Below are positions 45,701 to 52,913 of a stretch of 64,000 nucleotides of DNA, one piece after another. Below the pieces are notes generated by a model. The model worked only from the letters and a program-made list of their open reading frames with translations, was not told the origin of the DNA and did not search any database. How positions within the stretch are numbered: the stretch's first letter is position 1; every line of letters starts with the position of its first letter. Where the stretch lies: contig CAMCXS010000012.1 in NCBI GenBank assembly GCA_945883495.1, forward strand, positions 1 through 64,000. Direction: 5' to 3'. This stretch comes from Akkermansia muciniphila. GTDB taxonomy: Bacteria; Verrucomicrobiota; Verrucomicrobiia; Verrucomicrobiales; DEV007. A program made the translations under genes and the position numbers.

Positions 45701-47314
45701 AGCACCCCAACCCTGATCATCCGCAATGGCGTGCTGGAGGACGCCGGGGTTTACTCGTGCCGCGTCATCGCGCCGGGAGGCACAGTCCATACTGGCCCGC
45801 AGCCTCTAGTCTTTGCCGGAGGCGCGCCGATCCTCCTGCCCCTCACGTTCACCGACCAGATGGCGGCTAGGCCGTTTTCCGCCGAAGTCGCGTTCGACCC
45901 AACTCCGTCGTTGCGTCCATCCCGCTTCCAAATCACTGGCCTGCCCCGTGGGGTGACCTTCGATCCAGCCACCGGCGTCATCTCAGGCACGCCCGCCACC
46001 GCAGGCGACTACAGGGTCACCGCCCGGGCGTCAAACCCAGCGGGCACCAGCGCCCCCGTGATCGCCACCTTGCGCGTCCGGCCGTTCGGGGAGAATCTCG
46101 TGGGCACCTGGGTCGCGATCATTGAACGTTCGGGCGAACTGGGCGGCTTCGATCTGGGCGGACGAGCCGATTTCACCATCGGCAACCGGGGGGCAGTCTC
46201 CGGCACGCTCCGGCTCGGGAGCGACTTGCACCGCTGGCGCGGAACGGTCAACCCGGAGCTGGATGACAAGCCAGTCCCTCTGTCCGTATCGATCCCACGT
46301 TCCGGGGGGACGCCGCTCATCATGGACCTGACGCTTGCTGGAAACAGCGCCGAAGGTCGACTCACCGTGCAAGGAAGCGACAACGCAGCGCCAAACGTCG
46401 CCGGTTGGCGCAAGGTCTGGTTGAGCCAGTGGGCCTCCAGGGGAGCTTCGCCTAGCCACCTCGCCACTGCTTTTTCAGGTTATCACACGTTTGTCTTGCC
46501 GGATGAAGGGAGAGTTGGAAGGCCCCAGGGGGAAGTCGGATCGCTCCGCACCACCCGATCAACGACCCGGATTTCGATCGGCGGTGGAAATGGCACTCCG
46601 GAAGTGGGCACCGGTTTTGGATCCCTCACCGTGAGCCTCCTTGGCGATGTCGCCTGCGTAGGGCGTACGGGAGACGGTCAGGCGTTCACGATCAGCTCTC
46701 CCCTGGGCCCCGATGGCGAGCTCGCCCTGTTCGCCTCCTTCTACAATGGTTTGGGCTCACTGTCTGGCATCGCGAAGATCAGAGCGGACGCCAATCACAC
46801 CATCGCCTGTCCCGCTTGGGGACGGATTTACTGGCAAAAGCGGGGACAGACTGCCCTCACTCCACTCTATCAAGGAGGCTTCAGCGCCTACGTGCAAATT
46901 CAGGGCGCCAGGTACACGCCTCCCGCCAAATTGCCAGCTCTTTTGCCAGAGTCAGCCAACGGACAGGCACGACTCCAACTTCATGGATACGACTTCGGTA
47001 CCTGGGATGAGCCCACGTCGCTGCCCTTCACCCTGAAGGCAAACGCCCCTAGACTGCCCACGCCCGGCATTCCGGGAATCCGCGAGCTCAGGATCGACCG
47101 GGCCACTGGATTCTTCAACGGCACCGTCCGCCACGTGGCGCCCACGCCGGATGGGCAAAGCGTGCGTCGGGATCTCCCCTTCTCCGGCGTCTTCACGAGT
47201 GGTCGAGGAGAGGGCTTCCTGCGCATTCCCGGTTTCCGTTGGCCGGACGCGCCGCCGCGCACTCCCCATCCGGTTTATCACGGACCGGTGGAGGTTACGG
47301 GAAGCGCAAACTGA
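42800..47314 (+). CDS. Large secreted delta-60 / Calx-beta / Ig-domain protein
   Basis: The 1504-residue exported protein starts with a signal peptide (MPSRAFLVLFCGLVVLHHSASA). Delta-60 repeats (about 20-400, such as GDLDPSFGNAGVALLDLS) suggest a beta-propeller. A choice-of-anchor/ASPM-HYDIN-like domain follows (about 515-600), then two Calx-beta modules (about 605-840) and two Ig-like domains (about 845-1020, YQWAKDGKPL and FAWLKDGQPV). Next is a putative He_PIG domain (ITGLPRGVTFDPATGVISGTP) and a C-terminal beta-rich region with repeated VGTWVAII-type elements. There is no PEP-CTERM or other sorting tail. It is probably an adhesin or extracellular matrix protein. The ATG at 42800 gives the signal peptide; a longer start would precede it by 21 codons. 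The stop lies five bases before a 21-bp array. Confidence 0.85.
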   Translation: MPSRAFLVLFCGLVVLHHSASAAPGDLDPSFGNAGVALLDLSAQQLDIVPGPSSLTADGAILVASQVKAASGISKPGDILVTRFLENGSLDASFGTDGLAWFDADGANLEEPVSILPAAEGKVFIGGRAAGKLIIVRLSENGSLDTSFSGDGILATALEATGGPQSLALQADGKLLAVGTTPTAQAVVARISDTGAADGEFGSNGQTVISWGSPSAWRGEAVVAMSDGRVVISGSTPSGQIVAARLSATGERDPAFGTSGLATHQTAEAALRIARTRVAEDGAVTIWSFHRQEQTNWPTLTSSPVFQTACTGAGAANPSGTKSVFLVDAVPSAMDVDASDRPLWCGRIVGLKWAGGLWPPMWPQTTFFDTMLHRLLPDFTHDASFGSFGRFRVPSSRPSVTASSVIAIPGKGSILIQHAQGESSPLGRLLVSRRVADEDKPFLIVRNGGRLSAEPGQIQPPSSSGLTSLQPISSNVVLLQTWPPESESGIRSGIPFELSEATPERPTVWRFTLRNGGTAALTNLHARISEGTGEYSISDPPSTLGSGAETSITVTFNPSQTGTRTGKIEFTGSGSTAPLFTLALTGTGKQATVTFVHPETLVKESDGRVRLPLRLGRALDREVRITATPLSTPENALSLIWYTANSQTDFSGPSLPAVFPPGVTEADLVLNLAMDGLPEGEEFNFISLSSLNDYSLAVGAHGYTKLRITDDSWSGFEFSTLQVPRNAGTVKIPVRLNRALDWDLLLPVQVTLSGQLGTDFEIPELVRSSDQNTVNVRIPRGALEGFVELRILAGNSTGGEKRISLRVGSGQAPAGSGFVASTAIQISNDGFSNGTPSFVIPVRNQIVAKGSRATLASLVASSTPVTYQWAKDGKPLRSQNGPAITLPAAALSDAGDYRVTASGANSLSATSAPAALAVVDTSPKPWQVLALGREARFVAEAAGRELTFAWLKDGQPVNPAEPRYQGASTPTLIIRNGVLEDAGVYSCRVIAPGGTVHTGPQPLVFAGGAPILLPLTFTDQMAARPFSAEVAFDPTPSLRPSRFQITGLPRGVTFDPATGVISGTPATAGDYRVTARASNPAGTSAPVIATLRVRPFGENLVGTWVAIIERSGELGGFDLGGRADFTIGNRGAVSGTLRLGSDLHRWRGTVNPELDDKPVPLSVSIPRSGGTPLIMDLTLAGNSAEGRLTVQGSDNAAPNVAGWRKVWLSQWASRGASPSHLATAFSGYHTFVLPDEGRVGRPQGEVGSLRTTRSTTRISIGGGNGTPEVGTGFGSLTVSLLGDVACVGRTGDGQAFTISSPLGPDGELALFASFYNGLGSLSGIAKIRADANHTIACPAWGRIYWQKRGQTALTPLYQGGFSAYVQIQGARYTPPAKLPALLPESANGQARLQLHGYDFGTWDEPTSLPFTLKANAPRLPTPGIPGIRELRIDRATGFFNGTVRHVAPTPDGQSVRRDLPFSGVFTSGRGEGFLRIPGFRWPDAPPRTPHPVYHGPVEVTGSAN

Positions 47315-47319
47315 TCCGG

Positions 47320-47655
47320 CGGGAGCTTCTCCCCGTCGAACCGGAGCTTCTCCCCGTCGAACCGGAGATTCTCCCCTTCGAACCGGAGATTTTCCCCTTC
47401 GAACCGGAGATTCTCCCCTTCGAACCGGAGATTCTCCCCTTCGAACCGGCGATCCTCCCCTTCGAACCGGCGATCCTCCCCTTCGAACCGGAAATTTTCC
47501 CCTTCGAACCGGAGATTCTCCCCTTCAGACCGGAGATTTTCCTCTTCGAACCGGAGATTTTCCTCTTCGAACCGGAGATTTTCCCCTTCGAACCGGCGAT
47601 CCTCCCCTCCGATCCGGAGATTTTCCTCTTCGAACCGGAGATTTTCCCCTTCGAA
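47320..47655. repeat. 21-bp tandem repeat array, 16 copies, between convergent genes
   Basis: Sixteen units of exactly 21 bp, of the form CCGGAGATTCTCCCCTTCGAA with substitutions, fill 336 of the 389 bp between the stop codons of two convergent genes (47314 and 47704). Several units hold an 11-bp palindrome GGAGANTCTCC and nearly all hold TTCGAA, also a palindrome. All units keep the length, so several frames are open, but substitutions do not favour synonymous sites in any frame; it is therefore not regarded as coding. Confidence 0.95.
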
Positions 47656-47703
47656 CCGGACCTTTCCGCAGCGCGACGGGCCCTGGATCCCAGAGACGAG
47701 CCG

Positions 47704-50700
47704 TCAGACACCAGATTTTCCGATCTTCGCCAACTCCGCCGCACATTGGGCTTGGATATCGGTCCGGCCGAGCGCGATCGCACAATTCAGGAGGTTTTCC
47801 CAGCCGACTCTTTGCTTGGGATCCAGCTGGACGGCGCGTTGCAGGACCGGCATGGCGCCTTGGGGATCCCCAGCGCGAAGCAGCGAATAGCCGTAGTCGT
47901 TTTGCGAGATGAAACTATCCGGATGCTCCTGCGCGAAGCGGGCGAACACGGGCAGGGCCATTCCCAACTCGCCACCAAGCGACAAGGCGCGCGCCACCAT
48001 TGTTTGGGTCGCGGACTGGATCCGCCGGTCCGCAAGCAGCAGCTGGGCCTCGGACGCCAGGCCGTCCACCTTGCCCAGATTGACCCGGGTCAGAAGGCGG
48101 GCGGCGCGCAGCGTGAGCGAGCCCGGTGCTCCCTGGAGCGCAGCATCAACGGCTGCCAGTGCTTCCTCGAAGCGGTGGGCGTCCCGAAGCAACTCGGCTT
48201 TTGTTTCCAGCAGGTGCGGATGGTTCGGCTGTTGCTGCAACGCAGCGTCCACAACTTGCATTCCGGCGTCACAGCCCGCACGGTTCGCGGCCACCCGTGC
48301 GACCACGCGGATGCTGAAGGTATCGGATGGGTCGAGTTGCAGTGCTTTTTGCGCGGAGCGCTCCGCCGCTTCGAGGTCGTGCGCCTCGTAATCGATCTGC
48401 GCTTTCCAATGCCAGGCAAAGGAGTTATCCGGGGAGAGGCCAGTCATGTGGCTGGCAAGCTGGCTGGCCTCGCGAAGCCTGCCCGATACATAGTGAATCC
48501 GCATGATCACCCCGAGGGCATCCAGTTGCTTTGGGTCGCGCTCCAGGGCCCGCTCGGCAAAGCTCTGCGCGAGGTCGAAGTCGTTTTCGCCAAGAGCGAT
48601 CAGAGCGCGTGCGGCAAGGTAAAGAGGAAGGTCTCGATAGGTTTCGTTGACGGCGTTGAGGCAGAGCGTGGCTCCGTCATAGTTGTTCCATCCGATATCA
48701 TTCCAGGCCCGCAGAAACTGTGGCTGCTTCCACAGTCGATTCGTGGCCCGGCGCAGCTGCTTTTCGACATCATGGGATTCAAAGTAAAAGGCAGCTCCAA
48801 AGGCCAGGACGGCAACGAGCGCCGGCCCCGCGGCGCCCTTGGCGACCAACAGTCCCCAGCTCCAGGCGAGCTGCCACCACTTGGGGCATGGCTGCCGAAA
48901 CCATTCTTCTGCTCGCTCGACGCCCGTGCGGAGCGGCCACTCCCATTCGGCCACTGGAGCCGCCAGCGCGGTGCCGTGCGGAGATGCCCCCGCGACGTTC
49001 GCGGGAGCCTTGCCCTGGATGTGCAACTGCACGCCCGCGACAGCCCAGAGTTTCAGCAACTCCTCAATCAACGGATCGGCATCGCCTTCACCGGCGGTTT
49101 TGGCGAAGGTTTCCAAGGTCAACGCAGCCTCCACCTCCCTCGATCCATGCCTCCGCACGTCCATGCGCGCGCGGAACCAGTCATTGCTGAGCAGCGTCGT
49201 CTTTGGCACCACAGGGATGGTCCCAGAGTTCACCGTGACCCGGAGTTCCTGACGGATGCGAAGCGGATACGGCAGCGCCAAGGGGTGATCCGCCGCCTCA
49301 AAGCGAAGCGCATCGGGGGCAGGCAAATTCTCCACCGCCCAACTGAACAGGTGGCGAAACACCTGGACCCGGCTCTCTTGCCATGCCGCCCATCTGCCCA
49401 CGCTGAACTGGCCACGCACCACCAGCCGGTTCCGCTCGCGATCGTCCAGGGCCTGCGGATCCCCCAGCAGCTTGGCACTGGCTTGAAACTGCTTCATCCG
49501 CTCAAGGCACTGCTGGGCGAACTCTGACTTCTTCCCCGGTTCTTCGCGACGCAGTGCGTCGGCGGCCATGCCGCTGGCTTCCACGATCCACTCCACCCGC
49601 GTCGCCAGTCCAGTCGCATCCAAATGAAAGGTCTCGCGAACGGCCATCAGACTGTGCTCCGCCGACGGGCTGACGACTTCTGACAACGCTTCCGTCTCCG
49701 GCGAGACAACTAGCCCCAGGCCATACTCCGGGAGGCACTGTTCCCAGAGGGAGCCCCCCGTAAGAGGCTGAGTGGGATCCACAAACACCGTTCCTTCCGC
49801 GAGGCGGACGGCGACGATGACGTGATCGAACGCCAGAGTGCAAGGAGGCAACTGCCTCACTTGCGAGCGCAATACCGAGTGCACCAGCACGGGCTCGGCG
49901 ATGATGTTCAAGCAACGGAGCAGTGCGATGAGCAGCACGGCGCGATCTTTGCAATCCCCATACCGCCCCTCTAGCGTCCGCTCTGCCGGACGGGGCACGA
50001 CCGCACCGAGTCCTCCGTGGATGGCCAAGTAGCGCACCTCATCCTGCACCCAGCGCACTGCGGCGAGAGCCTGCTGCTCCGTGTCCTCGATTCCCGCCGA
50101 TAGCTCCATCGCGAGCCGCTTCACCGGCTCGTGCCCCGGCTCAAGCAAGCGGGCCCAGGCCGAATGCACGCACTGGGCGACCGCCTGCCAGGAAGCGAAC
50201 TCCGAAACCCAGACCAGCCCCTCCGCCGGCCACCAAGCCGGAGCGAGGGGCGCGGCCTTAGTGGCGGGCAGATCCTGCAACTCCCACCGTTGTTCGCCGC
50301 TGACGAGGAGCGGCGCACTTAAGGGCGGGTGATCCACAGGCAAGCATTTCCAATTCACGGGAGAGGCAATCCCCACGATCCGCAGCCTCCATTTCCGTAC
50401 CGGCGCGGATCGCCCAATCGGGATCACGCCCTCAAACTGAGCTCCGGGCAGCTGGGCGACCCGTCGCAACGTGTAGCCGAGCTCAATGCAGTCGCCCACG
50501 CGCAAGTCCTCCACGATGGCGATGGCCGTGCCACGCGAGCGGACGATTTGCGAACCCAAATCGCTCTCATGCTGCCGGAAAAAGAACCGGCGACGCTCGA
50601 TCAGGTCCCGGCGCTCGCTCCCGCGCCAGACGGCCAGAACGTTGACATTGAGGAGATGGGTCTCCGGATCGAACTCGATGCCGACTTGGCCCAGATGCTG

Positions 50701-50916
50701 GACACTCTCCCTCGTGATCAATCGCCGCCGGGTCCAGGTGTGACACTCGCCGGTTGGCGGGTGGTACTGCACATCCACGACGTCCCACACAAACCCGACG
50801 CCGCCCTGCGGCTCTGCTTCCGCAAAATCCCCGGGAGCCGCCAAGGGATTGACCCAGCTGGGCAGAGCCCCCACGGAGAACGCCTGCTCCAACAGCTTGA
50901 CCGAGTCCGCATTCAT
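47704..50916 (-). CDS. DUF3857/transglutaminase TPR membrane protein with intact catalytic Cys
   Basis: The 1070-residue protein is a distant paralogue of the 37569-40640 product, with the same order: DUF3857 region, transglutaminase-like domain, membrane segment (about 700-725, VAKGAAGPALVAVLAFGAAF) and about nine TPRs. The transglutaminase motif is intact: RYGDCKDRAVLL (Cys322), FDHVIVAV (His) and FVDPTQP (Asp). It may act as a protease or crosslinking enzyme; the substrate is unknown. The ATG at 50916 gives an N-terminus aligned with the paralogue; a GTG at 50937 would add seven residues. The upstream 194 bp (50938-51131) hold a strong hairpin but no clear promoter. Confidence 0.83.
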   Translation of the reverse strand: MNADSVKLLEQAFSVGALPSWVNPLAAPGDFAEAEPQGGVGFVWDVVDVQYHPPTGECHTWTRRRLITRESVQHLGQVGIEFDPETHLLNVNVLAVWRGSERRDLIERRRFFFRQHESDLGSQIVRSRGTAIAIVEDLRVGDCIELGYTLRRVAQLPGAQFEGVIPIGRSAPVRKWRLRIVGIASPVNWKCLPVDHPPLSAPLLVSGEQRWELQDLPATKAAPLAPAWWPAEGLVWVSEFASWQAVAQCVHSAWARLLEPGHEPVKRLAMELSAGIEDTEQQALAAVRWVQDEVRYLAIHGGLGAVVPRPAERTLEGRYGDCKDRAVLLIALLRCLNIIAEPVLVHSVLRSQVRQLPPCTLAFDHVIVAVRLAEGTVFVDPTQPLTGGSLWEQCLPEYGLGLVVSPETEALSEVVSPSAEHSLMAVRETFHLDATGLATRVEWIVEASGMAADALRREEPGKKSEFAQQCLERMKQFQASAKLLGDPQALDDRERNRLVVRGQFSVGRWAAWQESRVQVFRHLFSWAVENLPAPDALRFEAADHPLALPYPLRIRQELRVTVNSGTIPVVPKTTLLSNDWFRARMDVRRHGSREVEAALTLETFAKTAGEGDADPLIEELLKLWAVAGVQLHIQGKAPANVAGASPHGTALAAPVAEWEWPLRTGVERAEEWFRQPCPKWWQLAWSWGLLVAKGAAGPALVAVLAFGAAFYFESHDVEKQLRRATNRLWKQPQFLRAWNDIGWNNYDGATLCLNAVNETYRDLPLYLAARALIALGENDFDLAQSFAERALERDPKQLDALGVIMRIHYVSGRLREASQLASHMTGLSPDNSFAWHWKAQIDYEAHDLEAAERSAQKALQLDPSDTFSIRVVARVAANRAGCDAGMQVVDAALQQQPNHPHLLETKAELLRDAHRFEEALAAVDAALQGAPGSLTLRAARLLTRVNLGKVDGLASEAQLLLADRRIQSATQTMVARALSLGGELGMALPVFARFAQEHPDSFISQNDYGYSLLRAGDPQGAMPVLQRAVQLDPKQRVGWENLLNCAIALGRTDIQAQCAAELAKIGKSGV

Positions 50917-51038
50917 CCTGGCATCCAATGGGTCCACGGCATCTCAATCCCAGGGGAACCACCACTTATCAAGCAGGATGCTCAGGGCCAGTTCATCCGG
51001 TCTCGGAGTTTGGAATGGTGCACCTACGCGTGAGAACA

Positions 51039-51060
51039 CCTCCGAAACATTTTTCGGAGG
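51039..51060. terminator. Perfect 9-bp hairpin after the DUF1501 gene
   Basis: CCTCCGAAA and TTTCGGAGG pair perfectly around the loop CATT. It is about 70 bp after the DUF1501 stop and about 100 bp before the next start codon. There is no T-run; it may be a terminator, or a leader structure of the downstream gene. Confidence 0.4.
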
Positions 51061-51131
51061 CGCACTCAGGCGTGAGGAGCAGTTGCGAACAGATTTTTGG
51101 GCTTCTGGCGGTGAAGCGACCCGCTGATCCT

Positions 51132-52523
51132 CTACGCGACGATCTCTTTCGCCACTACCCCGCTTACGTCCGTGAGCCGAAAATCCCGGCCAGCGTGACG
51201 GAAGGTCAGCTTCTCGTGGTCGAGGCCGAGGAGGTGGAGGATGGTGGCGTGCCAGTCGTGGGTGTGCATCTTGTTTTCCACCGCCTCGTAACCGTGATCG
51301 TCCGTGGCCCCATAGGAGAAGCCGCCTTTCACTCCACCGCCCGCCATCCAAGTGGTGTAGCCTTTGTTGTTGTGGTCCCGCCCACTGCTTTGGCTGTGTG
51401 GGGTGCGTCCGAATTCCCCCGCCCAGATGACGAGGGTATCTTTCAGCAATCCGCGTTGCTTCAAGTCCGTGAGCAGGCCAGCGATCGGCTGATCGATCTC
51501 TTGGCAGCGCGCGGGCAAGTCCTCATCGATGTTCCGATGGTGATCCCAATTCCCGTGCGTCAACTCGACAAAACGGACGCCGGATTCAATGAGGCGCCGC
51601 GCCACCAGACATTGGCGGCCAAAGTTCCCGGTTTCGGTGCCGTTCACGCCGTAGAGATCCAGTGTTTGCGCGGATTCGGCGGAGATGTCCATGACTTGCG
51701 GCAGCTTGTCCTGCATCCGGAACGCCAGCTCGAAGGATTCGATGACACCTTCCACTTCCGGCTGATGGACGTCCCGTTGCAGCTTGTCCCGGTTGAGCGA
51801 TTGCACCAAATCGAGCTGGATCCGCTGCAGGTCGCGATCGAGCCGGGGGTTGTCGATGTTCGGGATTTTCGGCGTCGCGTCGCCCCGCCCCGGACGGCGG
51901 AACCGGTTGTCGCCGCCGATGCGGGTTGCTTGATAAATGGCGGGCAAAAACGCGCTGCCGAAATTCTGGGCGGCCCCGGCCGGAGCGTTGAGCGCCACGA
52001 AACCGGGGAGATCGGCGTTCTCGGTGCCCAACCCGTAAAGCGTCCAAGCGCCCAGCGAGGGACGGACGAACTGAGAGTTCCCCGTGTGCATCGCGACCTG
52101 GGCCTGCGGATGATTCGGAAAGTCCGTGTGCATGCCGCGCAAGAGACAGAGGTCGTCGGCATGTTTGGCGACGCTCGGGAAGAGCTCCGAAATCTGCAAA
52201 CCGCTCTGGCCATGAGCGGAGAACTTCCAGGGAGACCCCATCAGCTTCCCTCCCCCATACTTTCCGGCCTTGCCGTCGTCCGCGGAGAGCTTCGGCTTGA
52301 AGTCGAAGGTATCCACGTGAGACGGCGCGCCCTGCATCGACAGAAAGATCACGCGCTTCGCCCGAGCCGGTAGCGGGGGGACTTTTGGGGCAAGCGGATT
52401 GGCTTCCGCTAAAGCTCTCTCGTGTGCCATGGCCAGAAAAGCCAGATAGCCGAATCCACTCCGTAGAAATGCGGAACGCGGAATGCGGAGTGCGGAGTGC
52501 TCGGAATGAAGCGGATGGTTCAT
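51132..52523 (-). CDS. DUF1501-family exported protein with altered Tat signal
   Basis: The 463-residue protein belongs to DUF1501, a family related in fold to alkaline phosphatases/sulfatases and abundant in Planctomycetes and Verrucomicrobia. It shows KRVIFLSMQGAPSHVDTFD, GKLMGSPWKFSAHGQSGLQ, FPSVAKHADDLCLLRGMHTD, TLVIWAGEFGRTPHSQ and GRDHNNKGYTTWMAGGGVKGG. Family members normally begin with a twin-arginine (Tat) signal. Here the start (NHPLHSEHSALRIPRSAFLR) is read through heptamer array D and no RR pair remains. Its partner, a DUF1549/DUF1553 protein, lies upstream, separated by a four-helix-bundle gene. The reaction is unknown. Confidence 0.9.
   Translation of the reverse strand: MNHPLHSEHSALRIPRSAFLRSGFGYLAFLAMAHERALAEANPLAPKVPPLPARAKRVIFLSMQGAPSHVDTFDFKPKLSADDGKAGKYGGGKLMGSPWKFSAHGQSGLQISELFPSVAKHADDLCLLRGMHTDFPNHPQAQVAMHTGNSQFVRPSLGAWTLYGLGTENADLPGFVALNAPAGAAQNFGSAFLPAIYQATRIGGDNRFRRPGRGDATPKIPNIDNPRLDRDLQRIQLDLVQSLNRDKLQRDVHQPEVEGVIESFELAFRMQDKLPQVMDISAESAQTLDLYGVNGTETGNFGRQCLVARRLIESGVRFVELTHGNWDHHRNIDEDLPARCQEIDQPIAGLLTDLKQRGLLKDTLVIWAGEFGRTPHSQSSGRDHNNKGYTTWMAGGGVKGGFSYGATDDHGYEAVENKMHTHDWHATILHLLGLDHEKLTFRHAGRDFRLTDVSGVVAKEIVA
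52470..52497 (+). repeat. Heptamer array D: four 7-bp units, consensus YGCGGAR, inside the DUF1501 start
   Basis: Four units (one TGCGGAA, one CGCGGAA, two TGCGGAG) are followed by a diverged fifth, TGCTCGG, at 52498-52504. The block lies within the first codons of the DUF1501 gene (minus strand) and in the opposite orientation to array E. Confidence 0.9.
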
Positions 52524-52525
52524 TT

Positions 52526-52873
52526 CTATTGATTCTTTCTGGATGTTCGGATCGACGATACGGCGATGGCGGTTAACTCGTTGGCTTCTTGCAGAAGAGG
52601 TTGTATGCGTTCTAGAGGCACATGTCCGGCGCTAGCCAGCATCTCGAGCCACAGAGCAGACTCATCCGCCTCCTCTTCGACGATTCCCATCTTGGCTTGA
52701 AACTCAGCCGGGCTTCGGCCTCGACAAGCCGCCCGATAGTTTGCTGCCACGGACGTGCCGCTGCGAAGCAACTGCCGCCCCAGAACGTCCGTTGAACGGT
52801 TTGTGGGCAGCGATTCGGTGAGATGGATGACCTTCAAGGCGAACTCCTTCGTGCGTTGCTTCAATTGCTCCAT
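52526..52873 (-). CDS. Four-helix-bundle protein (23S rRNA intervening-sequence protein family)
   Basis: The 115-residue protein matches the TIGR02436/S23 family of four-helix bundles: LKQRTKEFALKVIHLTESLP, the segment DVLGRQLLRSGTSVAANYRAA, then RSPAEFQAKMGIVEEEADESALWLEML. Relatives occur in 23S rRNA intervening sequences, and as accessory Avd proteins of diversity-generating retroelements. No reverse transcriptase or rRNA gene is here. It sits between two genes that are normally neighbours and is flanked by inverted heptamer arrays D and E. The ATG at 52873 is chosen because codons upstream come from array E. The stop lies two bases before the DUF1501 ATG. Confidence 0.82.
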   Translation of the reverse strand: MEQLKQRTKEFALKVIHLTESLPTNRSTDVLGRQLLRSGTSVAANYRAACRGRSPAEFQAKMGIVEEEADESALWLEMLASAGHVPLERIQPLLQEANELTAIAVSSIRTSRKNQ

Positions 52874-52885
52874 TCCCAACCTTTC

Positions 52886-52913
52886 TTCCGCATTCCGCAT
52901 TCCGCATTCCGCA
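52886..52913 (-). repeat. Heptamer array E: four perfect TGCGGAA units abutting a stop codon
   Basis: Four identical 7-bp units (TTCCGCA on the plus strand) begin directly after the TAA of the DUF1549 gene and end shortly before the four-helix-bundle start. Array E is inverted relative to array D. Confidence 0.95.

Noticed and set aside
47240-47314. PEP-CTERM sorting signal at the end of the large surface protein
   Set aside because: The C-terminus has no PEP motif, hydrophobic helix or basic tail, despite the TIGR04073 gene elsewhere in the window.
47239-49527. Long plus-strand open frame (762 codons) from the second 21-bp array into the DUF3857-TPR gene
   Set aside because: The minus strand there encodes a clear DUF3857/TPR protein. 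The plus-strand frame stays open because of high GC and the repeats, and it has no recognisable domain.
52526-52873. Diversity-generating retroelement based on the Avd-like four-helix protein
   Set aside because: No reverse transcriptase, template or variable repeat is present nearby.
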